Position numbers and translations under genes: made by a program. From assembly GCF_000802185.1 (NCBI RefSeq), contig NZ_KN676113.1, forward strand, positions 3,327,019 to 3,391,018: a stretch of 64,000 nt of DNA. The letters run 5' to 3'. Origin of the DNA: Belnapia sp. F-4-1. Lineage in GTDB: Bacteria > Pseudomonadota > Alphaproteobacteria > Acetobacterales > Acetobacteraceae. Below the pieces are notes generated by a model. The model did not search any database and was not told the DNA's origin. It saw nothing but the letters and a program-made list of their open reading frames with translations. Numbering within the stretch: position 1 is the stretch's first letter; the number at the start of each line of letters is the position of its first letter. Of this stretch, positions 55,883 through 63,728 are shown piece by piece.

Positions 55883-58650
55883 TGCGTTGGGCACCATTGC
55901 TCGCTCTGCTCCTGGCTGCGCCGGCGGCTTGGGCGCAGGAGGCGGTCGGGGTCCGGGTCGGGAATCATCCCGGCCATGGCCGACTCGTCTTCGACTGGCC
56001 TGCGCCGCCCCAGTACCGGGTGGAGCAGGTGGGTGATGCGGTGGTGCTGTATTTCCCGCCGGGTTCGGCCATCGACCTGTCGGGCGCGCGCCGGCTGCCG
56101 CGCAACATGGCAGCCGTTGCGGCCGAGGGGGAGGGCATCCGCATCGCGCTGAAACCAGGGGTGCGGGCGCGAATCTTCCGCCTCGGGCCGAAGCTCGTCG
56201 TCGACGCCCTGAGCCCGCCGGCCGAGCCGGCACAGATGGCGCAGGCGCAGGCGGTTCCGGCGAGGGCGGAGTTGGCCCCTGAGGCCGTGGTGCCGCCCGC
56301 GGCGCCAGCCGCGTCCCCAATATCGCGCCCGGCGACGCCGGCGCCGGCCACGCCCGTGCTTGCCCTGCCGCGGCCAGATGCCCTGGCGGTGAAGCCGTTG
56401 CCGAGGGGGGGCGGTATTCTGCTGCCCTATCCCGCAAGCACCGGCCTTGCGGTACTGCGCCGCGGCGGCGAGCTGTTGGCGCTGTTCGACAGCGGCGAGG
56501 CGCTTGACCTGACGGGCCTGCGGGCCGACCCGGTCTTCGCGGCGCTGGAGGTCGAGGCCTTGGGTGGAGCGACCTTGCTGCGCCTGCCGCTGCCATCACC
56601 CGGTCAGCTGAAGGCCCGGCGGGAGCCGAATGGCTGGGTGCTGGAAGCCTATCGGCCGGCCGAGGGCCAGGGTGCGGCCGGCCGGTCGGTGGGGCTGGAG
56701 GCGGAAGGCGGCGTGGCCGCGCGCCTGATGCTGCGTGCCGGCGAGCCGGGGCGGGTCGTCCCCATCACCGATCCCGAAAGTGGCCTGCCGCTGCTGGTCG
56801 GCACGGTGCGCGCGGCCGGCCAGCTGATGCCGATCTGGCGACGGCTGCCGGAGCTAGATCTGCCGCCAACGCTGCTCGGCGTCGCCGTGCTTGCCCGGGC
56901 CGACCAGGTGACGATGCGGGCGACGGCCGGTGGCTTCCTGGTTGGCGCGGCGAACGGGCCACTCGCCCTCGACGCAGCCGCGGCCGAGATGCCCCACGCC
57001 GAGGCAATGACGCGCAGCTTCGACCTGCCGCGCATGCCGACGCCGCGCTTGCTGGAGCGGCTCCGGACCTTACAGGCCAGCATCGCTGCGGCGCCGCCGC
57101 TGAACCGCCTGGCGCTGCGTCGCGCCGCAGCGGAGACGCTGCTGGCGCTCGGGATGCCGCAGGAAGCCCAGGCGATGGTAGAACTGGCCCGGGGGGAAGA
57201 CCCCGAGGCAACCCGGGACGGGCGGCTCAATGCCCTGGCAGGCGCTGCGGCCCTGCTGGCCGGCCGGATGCCGCAAGCCATCGCCTTGCGCCAGGCCGAA
57301 CTGCCGGAGACGGATGAGCTGAGCTTCTGGCAGACGTTGCTGCTCGCAGCCGAGGGCGAAGCGCAGGAGGCCGCCCCTAGGCTGGCCTCGGCCCTGCCGG
57401 TGCTTTTCGACTATGCGGAGGGGCTGCGTTCCCGGTTGCTGCCGCTGGCAGCCCAGAGCCTGGCCGAGGCCGGTGCCGTCGCGCCCTTGCGGCAATTGCT
57501 GGAGAAGGCGGGACCCATGCCGGAGCTTGCCCTGCCGCGCGCCATGCTGGCCGAAGCCAACGGCGATGCCGAAGTGGCGCTGGCCGGGTACGATCAGATC
57601 GCGCTGGGCCGGGATCGGCTGGCGCGGGCACGAGCGCTGCGGCGAGCAGTCGAACTGCGGCTTGCCACGCACAAGATCGATGCCGCCCAGGCGGCACGGG
57701 CACTCGAGGCAACGCTATTCGCCTGGCGCGGCGATGGCGAGGAGGCGGCGGCGCGCATCCGCCTTGCCGAGCTTCGGCGCGCCGCCGGCGATGCGCGAGG
57801 CGCGCTTGCCTTGCTGCGGGAGACGGAAGCGCTTTTCCCCGAGCGTGGGCCGGCCTTGCGCGCAGCGATCAACGCGGCCTTTGTCGCCGCCCTGGAGCAT
57901 GAGCCGCCACTCGATGCGGTTGCGCTGTTCGACGCCTATCCTGACCTCCTGCCGAAGGATGCGAACGGACAGGCAGCGATGCTGGTCCTTGCGGACCGGC
58001 TGGTGGCGCTCGACCTATCCGACCGCGCCGCCGCTCTCCTGGGCCAAGCCGTAGGCCGCACTGCCGGGGCGCCGCGTGCCGCGCTCGGCCTGCACCAGGG
58101 TGTGTTGCACCTCGCCAACGGCGATGCGACCGCAGCGCTGAAGGCTCTACAGGAAAGCAGCGGAGAAATGCTGCCTGATGCGTTGGTGCTGCCTCGTGCC
58201 GTGCTCGCGGCTCAGGCGCAATCGCGGCTGGGGCGCGTCGAGGAGGCGGTGGCGGGCCTCAAGGCACTCGGTGCGGCTGGGGCCGCTGCGTTGTCGCAGC
58301 TCCTGGCAGAGCGGCAGGATTGGGCGGGTGCCGCTGCGGCGCTTTCCGATCATTTGCGTGCAGCGCTACCGGCTGCGCCCGCGCCGCTCGATGAGCCGCA
58401 ACAGCGATCACTGCTGGCCCAGGCGGCAATGCTGGCTCTGGCCGGTGACGAGGCCGGGCTCGCCGCGGTGCGACGGAACTATGCAGCGCGCTTGCCGGAG
58501 GGACCCCTGGCCGCGGCTTTCACCCTGCTGACGGCGGAGCACCTGCGAGGCCTGGCCGACCTGCCGCGGCTGCAAAAGGAATTGTTGCTATTTCAAACCA
58601 TCCCTCCGCGGCTGGAGGCATTGCGGGCTGGCGGCCCGGTGACACGTTAA
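55882..58650 (+). CDS. Large secreted helical-repeat protein with N-terminal AMIN-like domain, unknown
   Basis: 922 aa. Signal peptide MRWAPLLALLLAAPAAWAQ, then GVRVGNHPGHGRLVFDWPAP and GDAVVLYFPPG, an AMIN-like beta domain. A Pro/Ala linker (about residues 115-170) is followed by a second beta region, and then by a long series of Ala/Leu-rich helices resembling TPR/HEAT repeats (about 370-910). It is last in the fliL-cheZ operon, so a periplasmic role at the flagellar base or pole is plausible. I know no name for it. The start overlaps the cheZ stop. Confidence 0.65.
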   Translation: MRWAPLLALLLAAPAAWAQEAVGVRVGNHPGHGRLVFDWPAPPQYRVEQVGDAVVLYFPPGSAIDLSGARRLPRNMAAVAAEGEGIRIALKPGVRARIFRLGPKLVVDALSPPAEPAQMAQAQAVPARAELAPEAVVPPAAPAASPISRPATPAPATPVLALPRPDALAVKPLPRGGGILLPYPASTGLAVLRRGGELLALFDSGEALDLTGLRADPVFAALEVEALGGATLLRLPLPSPGQLKARREPNGWVLEAYRPAEGQGAAGRSVGLEAEGGVAARLMLRAGEPGRVVPITDPESGLPLLVGTVRAAGQLMPIWRRLPELDLPPTLLGVAVLARADQVTMRATAGGFLVGAANGPLALDAAAAEMPHAEAMTRSFDLPRMPTPRLLERLRTLQASIAAAPPLNRLALRRAAAETLLALGMPQEAQAMVELARGEDPEATRDGRLNALAGAAALLAGRMPQAIALRQAELPETDELSFWQTLLLAAEGEAQEAAPRLASALPVLFDYAEGLRSRLLPLAAQSLAEAGAVAPLRQLLEKAGPMPELALPRAMLAEANGDAEVALAGYDQIALGRDRLARARALRRAVELRLATHKIDAAQAARALEATLFAWRGDGEEAAARIRLAELRRAAGDARGALALLRETEALFPERGPALRAAINAAFVAALEHEPPLDAVALFDAYPDLLPKDANGQAAMLVLADRLVALDLSDRAAALLGQAVGRTAGAPRAALGLHQGVLHLANGDATAALKALQESSGEMLPDALVLPRAVLAAQAQSRLGRVEEAVAGLKALGAAGAAALSQLLAERQDWAGAAAALSDHLRAALPAAPAPLDEPQQRSLLAQAAMLALAGDEAGLAAVRRNYAARLPEGPLAAAFTLLTAEHLRGLADLPRLQKELLLFQTIPPRLEALRAGGPVTR

Positions 58651-58805
58651 GTCCCGCGTCGGGCGCGGGGGAGGGCGGCAAAAATTTCGGCCGTTGCGGG
58701 CAGTTTTCGCTTGCGTCCCTGTCGCCCGTGCCCCATATGCGCGCCCCGTTGACCTGATCAATCCCGATCACCCTGGTCATCTGCTGGTGGGAATAGGAGC
58801 CCGCG

Positions 58806-59261
58806 ATGGACGCTCTTCTCCAACTGGGGATGGTCTCGGAGTTGCTCCCGAGCGAAGCCCAGAATTCTGAAACCTCGGCGAGCGAGGCTAAGGACTATTT
58901 TGTTACCCGTGATGGCGTGAAGTTCGCCGGCACGCATCTGATCATCGATCTCTGGGATGCCACCAACCTGGCGGATCCGGAGCATATCGACGCTGTGTTG
59001 CGCGAGGCGGCTATCGCCACGGGCGCCACGATCCTGCACGGGCATTTTCACCATTTCGGCCCGAACAGCGGCGTCTCCGGTGTGCTGGTGCTGGCGGAGA
59101 GCCATGTCTCCATCCACACCTGGCCGGAGCGGGACTATGCGGCGCTCGACATCTTCGTCTGTGGCGTCTGCAATCCGTACAAGGCTATCCCGGTGCTGAA
59201 GCGCGGCTTCATGCCGGGCCGCGTGCAGCTGGCCGAGCACAAGCGCGGCCTCGTCGGCTGA
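58806..59261 (+). CDS. speD: S-adenosylmethionine decarboxylase proenzyme
   Basis: 151 aa. Pyruvoyl enzyme that makes decarboxylated AdoMet for spermidine synthesis. Self-cleavage occurs at Glu98-Ser99 in LAESHVSIHTWPERDYAALD. HGHFHHFGPNSGVSG and FVCGVCNPYKAI also belong to the prokaryotic family. The N-terminal 30 residues are longer than in related enzymes. The 155-base gap before it has no strong promoter but shows a TTGCGT-N17-CATATG pair. speE follows with a hairpin between them. Confidence 0.94.
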   Translation: MDALLQLGMVSELLPSEAQNSETSASEAKDYFVTRDGVKFAGTHLIIDLWDATNLADPEHIDAVLREAAIATGATILHGHFHHFGPNSGVSGVLVLAESHVSIHTWPERDYAALDIFVCGVCNPYKAIPVLKRGFMPGRVQLAEHKRGLVG

Positions 59262-59282
59262 CATCGAAGCGTGCATGCAAGG

Positions 59283-59313
59283 CGAGGGGCGGGGCCTTAA
59301 GGTCCCGCCCTCG
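59283..59313 (+). terminator. Hairpin between speD and speE
   Basis: Left arm 59283-59297 and right arm 59299-59313 pair except for one bulge and one mismatch (CGAGGGGCGGGG / CCCGCCCTCG). TTGTTTC follows. It looks like a terminator or attenuator that lowers speE relative to speD. Confidence 0.5.
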
Positions 59314-59331
59314 TTGTTTCAGGGGTTTTCC

Positions 59332-60201
59332 ATGGCGACCGATTCGTGGGTGAACGAGACGCTCTACAGCGCCTGGGGGCAGCGCTTCCGCGTGGTACGC
59401 GAGTTGGCGCGGGCGCAGAGCGACTTCCAGGACATCATGGTCTTCGAAAGCGAGACCCACGGCCGGGTCATGCTGCTCGACGGCGTGGTGCAGATCACCG
59501 AGGCGGATGAGTTCGTCTACCAGGAGATGCTGACCCATGTGCCGCTGCTGGCGCATGGCGCCGCCAAGCGGGTGCTGATCATCGGCGCCGGCGATGGCGG
59601 CGTGCTGCGGCGGGTGCTGCAGCATCGCACCGTCGAGCGCGCGGTCATGGTTGAGATCGATGGCGAGGTGATCCGGCTTGCCAAGGAACACTTGCCGGGC
59701 ATCGCCGGCGAGGCGTGGAACGACGCCCGGGCCGAGGTCATCGTTGGGGACGGAATCGATTACGTGCGTCAAGCGCCGGATGCCAGCTTCGACGTTGTCA
59801 TCGTCGACAGCACGGATCCGATCGGCGTCGGCGAGGTACTGTTCACCGACGAGTTCTATGCGAACTGCGCGCGGCTGCTCACCGAGCGCGGCCTTGTAGT
59901 GAACCAGTGCGGCGTGCCCTTCATGCAGGCCGATGAGTTGCACGAGACCAGCCTGCGGCGGGCCAAGGCCTTTGCCGATGTCCATGCCTATGTGGCGGCC
60001 GTGCCGACCTATGTGGGCGGATTCATGACCCTCGGCTGGGCGGCGAAGGATGCCGGGTTGCGGGCCGCGACGGTGAGCGAAATCCGCGAGCGGGCGGCGA
60101 TGGCAGGCATCCTTGGCGAGACGCGGTATTGGACGCCCGAGATCCATTGCGGCGCATTCAACTTGCCTCCCTATATCGCGGAGCACCTGCCGGACGTTTA
60201 G
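59332..60201 (+). CDS. speE: Spermidine synthase
   Basis: 289 aa. Transfers an aminopropyl group from decarboxylated AdoMet to putrescine. Visible blocks are MLLDGVVQITEADEFVYQEM, KRVLIIGAGDGGVLRRVLQH (nucleotide-binding), DVVIVDSTDPIGVGEVLFTD and VPTYVGGFMTLGWAAK. The catalytic Asp is in VDSTDP. The start is the ATG at 59332, since residues upstream do not match the family. It is downstream of speD. Confidence 0.95.
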   Translation: MATDSWVNETLYSAWGQRFRVVRELARAQSDFQDIMVFESETHGRVMLLDGVVQITEADEFVYQEMLTHVPLLAHGAAKRVLIIGAGDGGVLRRVLQHRTVERAVMVEIDGEVIRLAKEHLPGIAGEAWNDARAEVIVGDGIDYVRQAPDASFDVVIVDSTDPIGVGEVLFTDEFYANCARLLTERGLVVNQCGVPFMQADELHETSLRRAKAFADVHAYVAAVPTYVGGFMTLGWAAKDAGLRAATVSEIRERAAMAGILGETRYWTPEIHCGAFNLPPYIAEHLPDV

Positions 60202-60234
60202 GGCCGAGGCCAGCAGCCACGGCCCTCGATGTCG

Positions 60235-60975
60235 TCAGCTGGTGGCGAAGCCCTGCACGAGGCTGCCGGCGATAAGCCTCCAGCCGTCGATCAGCACGAA
60301 GAAGATCAGCTTGAAGGGCAGCGAGACGACGTTCGGCGGTAGCATCATCATGCCGAGCGACATCAGCAGGCTGGCGACGACCATGTCGATGACGAGAAAC
60401 GGCAGGAAGACGAGGAAACCGATCTCGAAGGCCCGCTTCAATTCACCGACGAGGAAGGCGGGCAACAGCGCGCGCCAGGGGAGCTGATCCGGCCGGACAT
60501 TCTCCGACACGGGCGGGAGGCCGGCAAGGTCGAGGAAGAGAGCCAGGTCGCCCTCGCGCACCTGGTTGGCCATGAAGCTGCGGAAGGGTTCGGCCGTCGC
60601 CACGAGGCCATCGACTTCGCCGATGCGGCCTTCCATCATCGGCGCAAGGCCGTTCTGCCAGCTTGCCTCCAACGCCGGCTGCATGACAAAGAGCGTAAGG
60701 AAGAGCGCGAGGCCGATCAGCACCGGATTCGGCGGCACGCCCTGGGCCCCAATGGCGCTGCGCAGCAACGACAGCACGATGGCGATGCGGGTGAAGGCGG
60801 TTGCCATCACCAGCAGCGACGGGGCCAGGGAGAGCAGGCCGATCAGCGCCGTCAACTGGACGAGGCGCATCGTCGCGCCGGCTTGGCCGCCGGTGCCGAG
60901 ATCGATGTTCACACTCTGCGCCGCAGCGGGCAGGGCCATGGCGGCGAGCGGCAATGCGAGGGCCAGGCGCCTCAT
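60235..60975 (-). CDS. fliP: FliP flagellar type III export gate protein
   Basis: 246 aa. N-terminal signal MRRLALALPLAAMALPAAAQ, then LTALIGLLSLAPSLLVMATA, FTRIAIVLSLLRSAIG, and the C-terminal signature AFEIGFLVFLPFLVIDMVVA and then SLLMSLGMMMLPPNVVSLPF. It forms the inner-membrane export gate with FliQ and FliR. The start overlaps the fliO stop. It converges on speE with 33 bases between. Confidence 0.96.
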   Translation of the reverse strand: MRRLALALPLAAMALPAAAQSVNIDLGTGGQAGATMRLVQLTALIGLLSLAPSLLVMATAFTRIAIVLSLLRSAIGAQGVPPNPVLIGLALFLTLFVMQPALEASWQNGLAPMMEGRIGEVDGLVATAEPFRSFMANQVREGDLALFLDLAGLPPVSENVRPDQLPWRALLPAFLVGELKRAFEIGFLVFLPFLVIDMVVASLLMSLGMMMLPPNVVSLPFKLIFFVLIDGWRLIAGSLVQGFATS

Positions 60976-61238
60976 GCCGGCTCATCCCGAACAGGAAGCC
61001 AGCCGAGCAACGCATCCTGCCCATTACCGGTGAGCAGCAGCACCTCCCTCTCGTCGCAGCGGAGAAGGAGGAGGCGGCGGCGGGAATCGAGGGCGAGAAC
61101 CTCCTGCACGGCGAGGCGTCGATTGGGCCGCGTGGCGAGGCCGCCCCAGCGCAGCCCGCGGGCGCCGAGTGCCAGCAACAGGAGGATGGCGGCGAGGGCG
61201 CCGGCGGCCTGTAACCATGGTCCGGTGTCGATCGTCAT
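60972..61238 (-). CDS. fliO: FliO-like flagellar biosynthesis protein
   Basis: 88 aa from MTIDTGPWLQAAGALAAILL. One membrane helix is followed by a short cytosolic beta part (RRLAVQEVLALDSRRRLLLL, then RCDEREVLLLTG), the pattern of FliO. FliO helps FliP oligomerise. The stop overlaps the fliP start (ATGA). The start at 61238 avoids a short upstream stretch without conservation. Confidence 0.85.
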   Translation of the reverse strand: MTIDTGPWLQAAGALAAILLLLALGARGLRWGGLATRPNRRLAVQEVLALDSRRRLLLLRCDEREVLLLTGNGQDALLGWLPVRDEPA

Positions 61239-61262
61239 GCGGCATCCTGCCAGCAAGGGGTG

Positions 61263-61496
61263 TTAGGGCGGCGGCAAGGCGGCGGCGAGGCCTTCGACCT
61301 CCTGCGCCAGGGATTCGAGCGCCGGGCGTAGCAGCTTGGCGCGGTGACGCGGCATCTGCGCGATCGCGGCGCAGAGGGCGGCGGCTTCCGTATCGAGGCC
61401 GGCGAGGTCGATCTGGCGACCGCTCGTGGCGAGGGCGCGCGCCATCACCACTGTGTCGTAGAGGGCTTCGATCGCGGCGAGGGTCGCTTGCGTCAT
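61263..61496 (-). CDS. Small helical protein of the fliO-fliP operon, unknown
   Basis: 77 aa, no signal peptide or membrane helix. It starts MTQATLAAIEALYDTVVMAR and ends in a Leu-rich helix (PALESLAQEVEGLAAALPPP). It lies first in the group with fliO and fliP and is divergent from flgB over a CtrA-like site. I recognise no family. It may be a small export chaperone or regulator. The call as a gene rests on coding-like codon use and the 24-base distance to fliO. Confidence 0.55.
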   Translation of the reverse strand: MTQATLAAIEALYDTVVMARALATSGRQIDLAGLDTEAAALCAAIAQMPRHRAKLLRPALESLAQEVEGLAAALPPP

Positions 61497-61520
61497 GCCG
61501 CGATCCTGCGCGCGGCAGGG

Positions 61521-61535
61521 TTAAGGAAGGCTTAG
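61521..61535. promoter_or_regulatory. CtrA-like site between the fliOP group and flgB
   Basis: TTAA-N7-TTAG (TTAA 61521-61524, TTAG 61532-61535), one base from the CtrA consensus TTAA-N7-TTAA. It lies in an 86-base divergent gap, 48 bases before flgB and 25 from the minus-strand gene. It is very like the site before fliL. Confidence 0.55.
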
Positions 61536-61582
61536 GATCGAGGTTTACGGAATCTTCGGAAGTCGGCGTGCAGGATCGCGCC

Positions 61583-61966
61583 ATGGACCCCACCCGCAGC
61601 CCGACCATCGCCTTGGCGGAACGCCGCATCGCCTGGCTCGAGGAGCGCCAGCGGGTGCTGGCTCAGAACATCGCCAATGCAGATACGCCAGGCTATCAGC
61701 CGCGCGACCTCGATGACTTTCGCAAAAGCCTCGCCGGAGCTTTCGGCCTGGCCCGGACGAGCGAACTGCATGTCGCCGGCAGCGGCGGTGCGGTGCGGGC
61801 CCGCCTGGATCGGGCGGCGGCGGACCGGGCGCCGAACGGCAATGCCGTCTCGCTCGACCGCGAGGCGATGAGGGTGGCCGATACCGACACGGCGCATGCG
61901 CTGGCGACCGGGCTCTACCGGCGCTGGATGGGGCTGTTCCGGACCGCGCTCGGCCGGTCGCAATGA
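61583..61966 (+). CDS. flgB: FlgB flagellar proximal rod protein
   Basis: 127 aa, the usual FlgB size. It reads ERQRVLAQNIANADTPGYQP, the rod signature, and C-terminal YRRWMGLFRTALGRSQ. It is the first rod protein assembled above FliE. The start is the ATG at 61583, since the upstream frame is not coding. flgC follows with 20 bases between. Confidence 0.94.
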   Translation: MDPTRSPTIALAERRIAWLEERQRVLAQNIANADTPGYQPRDLDDFRKSLAGAFGLARTSELHVAGSGGAVRARLDRAAADRAPNGNAVSLDREAMRVADTDTAHALATGLYRRWMGLFRTALGRSQ

Positions 61967-61986
61967 GGCATGAGGGAGGGTTGGTC

Positions 61987-62394
61987 ATGGATCTAGACAG
62001 CGCCTTGCGAATTTCCGCTGCCGGCATGCAGGCGCAGGCGACGCGGTTGCGGGTGGTTGCGGAAAACCTCGCCAATCGGGACAGCACCGGGCCAGCGCCT
62101 GGGGCGGACCCCTATCGGCGGAAGACGGTGACCTTCGGCAATCGGCTGGACCGCAGCCTTGGCGTCGAGATGGTGCAGATAAGGCGGATTGGAACGGCGC
62201 CCGGGGATTTCCCGCAGCTTCATGACCCGTCGCACCCGGCGGCCGACGCGGCGGGCTATGTCAAGCGGCCCAATGTCGACAGCTTGGTCGAAATGATGGA
62301 CATGCGCGAGGCGCAGCGGAGCTACAGCGCCAATCTGGCCGTACTCGAGACTACGCGCGGGATGCTGACGCGCACCATCGAGGCCCTGCGCTGA
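61987..62394 (+). CDS. flgC: FlgC flagellar proximal rod protein
   Basis: 135 aa. N-terminal MDLDSALRISAAGMQAQATR, then VVAENLANRDSTGPAPGADP. C-terminus MMDMREAQRSYSANLAVLET, then RGMLTRTIEALR. The start at 61987 has GAGGGAGGG upstream, although an in-frame ATG at 61963 overlaps flgB. It ends one base into fliE. Confidence 0.95.
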   Translation: MDLDSALRISAAGMQAQATRLRVVAENLANRDSTGPAPGADPYRRKTVTFGNRLDRSLGVEMVQIRRIGTAPGDFPQLHDPSHPAADAAGYVKRPNVDSLVEMMDMREAQRSYSANLAVLETTRGMLTRTIEALR

Positions 62395-62684
62395 TGCCGG
62401 TGGCGATAGCGCCGGTCCAGGCCGCAGCGGCCTATCGTGCGGCGGCGGCGCCGGAGGTCCCGGCCGAGGGTGGCTTCGGCGCGACCCTGCAGCGGGCGGT
62501 GGAAGGCGCGGTCGAGATGGGGCGAGGCGCCGATGCGGCCAGCACGCAGGCGCTGCTCGGCCAGGGCAGTGTGTCCGATGTGGTGATGGCGGTGTCGCGG
62601 GCGGAACTTGCCTTGCAGACGGCGGTCGCGCTGCGGGATCGGGTGGTTTCAGCCTATCAGGACGTCATGCGGATGCCAATCTAG
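62394..62684 (+). CDS. fliE: FliE hook-basal body complex protein
   Basis: 96 aa. Joins the MS-ring/export gate to the rod. The C-terminal half reads GQGSVSDVVMAVSRAELALQ, then TAVALRDRVVSAYQDVMRMP, which is the FliE signature. The N-terminus is variable. It overlaps flgC by one base and precedes fliQ by 16. Confidence 0.94.
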   Translation: MPVAIAPVQAAAAYRAAAAPEVPAEGGFGATLQRAVEGAVEMGRGADAASTQALLGQGSVSDVVMAVSRAELALQTAVALRDRVVSAYQDVMRMPI

Positions 62685-62700
62685 CGCAGGAGGCGCGGAT

Positions 62701-62973
62701 ATGGAGAACCAGTCTGTGCTGGCGGTGCGGGAGGCGTTGTGGATGGCGCTGCAGCTGGCCGGTCCGCCCCTGCTGGCGATGCTGGCGGTTGGGCTGGTGG
62801 TGTCCGTCTTCCAGGCGCTGACGCAGGTGCAGGAGGCGACGCTGGCCTTCTTGCCGAAGCTCGTGGTGCTTGGGCTGGTGGCGCTGCTGCTCGGGCCGGC
62901 CATGGCCGGGGCGATGCGAGGATATGCGGCGTCGCTTTTCGACCGGATGATCGCGGTCGGCGGGCAGCCCTGA
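62701..62973 (+). CDS. fliQ: FliQ flagellar export gate protein
   Basis: 90 aa, two membrane helices. AVREALWMALQLAGPPLLAM, then VSVFQALTQVQEATLAFLPK is the FliQ signature. The start is the ATG at 62701 with GGAGG upstream. Its stop overlaps the fliR start. Confidence 0.95.
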   Translation: MENQSVLAVREALWMALQLAGPPLLAMLAVGLVVSVFQALTQVQEATLAFLPKLVVLGLVALLLGPAMAGAMRGYAASLFDRMIAVGGQP

Positions 62974-63725
62974 TGGTGGAGGCGCTCCCCGCGCTGGCGT
63001 TCCAGGCAATGCTGTTGGTGGCGAGGCTCGGCGGGGCAGTGCTGCTGTTGCCCGGGCTCGGCGAGCAGGACGTGCCTGCCAGCATCCGGCTTGCCCTGCT
63101 GCTGGCCTTGGTTGCGGTGCTGCTTCCCGTACTGGCGCCCGGGCTGCCACCGCTGCCGGCGGAACTGCCGGAGCTTCTGCGCCTGATGCTAACGGAAACG
63201 GCGATCGGGTTGTGGCTCGGCATGCTGGCGCGGCTGGTCGCGCTGGCGCTCGGCCAGGCGGGGCAAGTGGTGGGGTTGATGATTGGTCTAGCTAGTCCCC
63301 TGCAGACAGACCCGATGCTGGGCGCGCAGTCCTTAGCGACGGGGCGGTTGTTCACCTTGCTGGCGGCGTTGCTGGTCTTGTCCACGGGGCTGTATGCGGT
63401 GCCCTTGCGGGCCCTGGCGGAAAGTTACACGGCGTTGCCGCCGGGGGCGCCCTTGCCGCTGGGGCGGAGTGCGGAGTCGGTGGCGCAGGCGGTGGCCGAG
63501 AGCCTAGCCCTGGCCTTGCGCCTGGCCGGGCCACTGGTGCTGGCGGCCATGCTCGGGAATTTCGCGCTTGGCTTGCTCGCGCGGCTGGCACCCCAGGTGC
63601 AGGTGTTCACCGTCGCAGCGCCGGGGCAAATCCTGGGCGGGCTGTTGTTGCTCGGCCTCTTGCTGCCGGCGCTGGTCGCGGCGTGGCTGGGGGCCGCCAC
63701 CACTTCGCTCGCCTTGGCGTACTAG
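62973..63725 (+). CDS. fliR: FliR flagellar export gate protein
   Basis: 250 aa, about six membrane helices. Family blocks are VARLGGAVLLLPGLGEQDVP, TETAIGLWLGMLARLVALAL, GQAGQVVGLMIGLASPLQTD and LARLAPQVQVFTVAAPGQI. It completes the FliP-FliQ-FliR pore. It overlaps fliQ by 1 base and is followed by flhB after 3 bases. Confidence 0.95.
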   Translation: MVEALPALAFQAMLLVARLGGAVLLLPGLGEQDVPASIRLALLLALVAVLLPVLAPGLPPLPAELPELLRLMLTETAIGLWLGMLARLVALALGQAGQVVGLMIGLASPLQTDPMLGAQSLATGRLFTLLAALLVLSTGLYAVPLRALAESYTALPPGAPLPLGRSAESVAQAVAESLALALRLAGPLVLAAMLGNFALGLLARLAPQVQVFTVAAPGQILGGLLLLGLLLPALVAAWLGAATTSLALAY

Positions 63726-63728
63726 GCG

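Noticed and set aside
58651-58805. Polyamine or SAM riboswitch before speD
   Set aside because: No conserved riboswitch core or pseudoknot pattern could be made out by eye.
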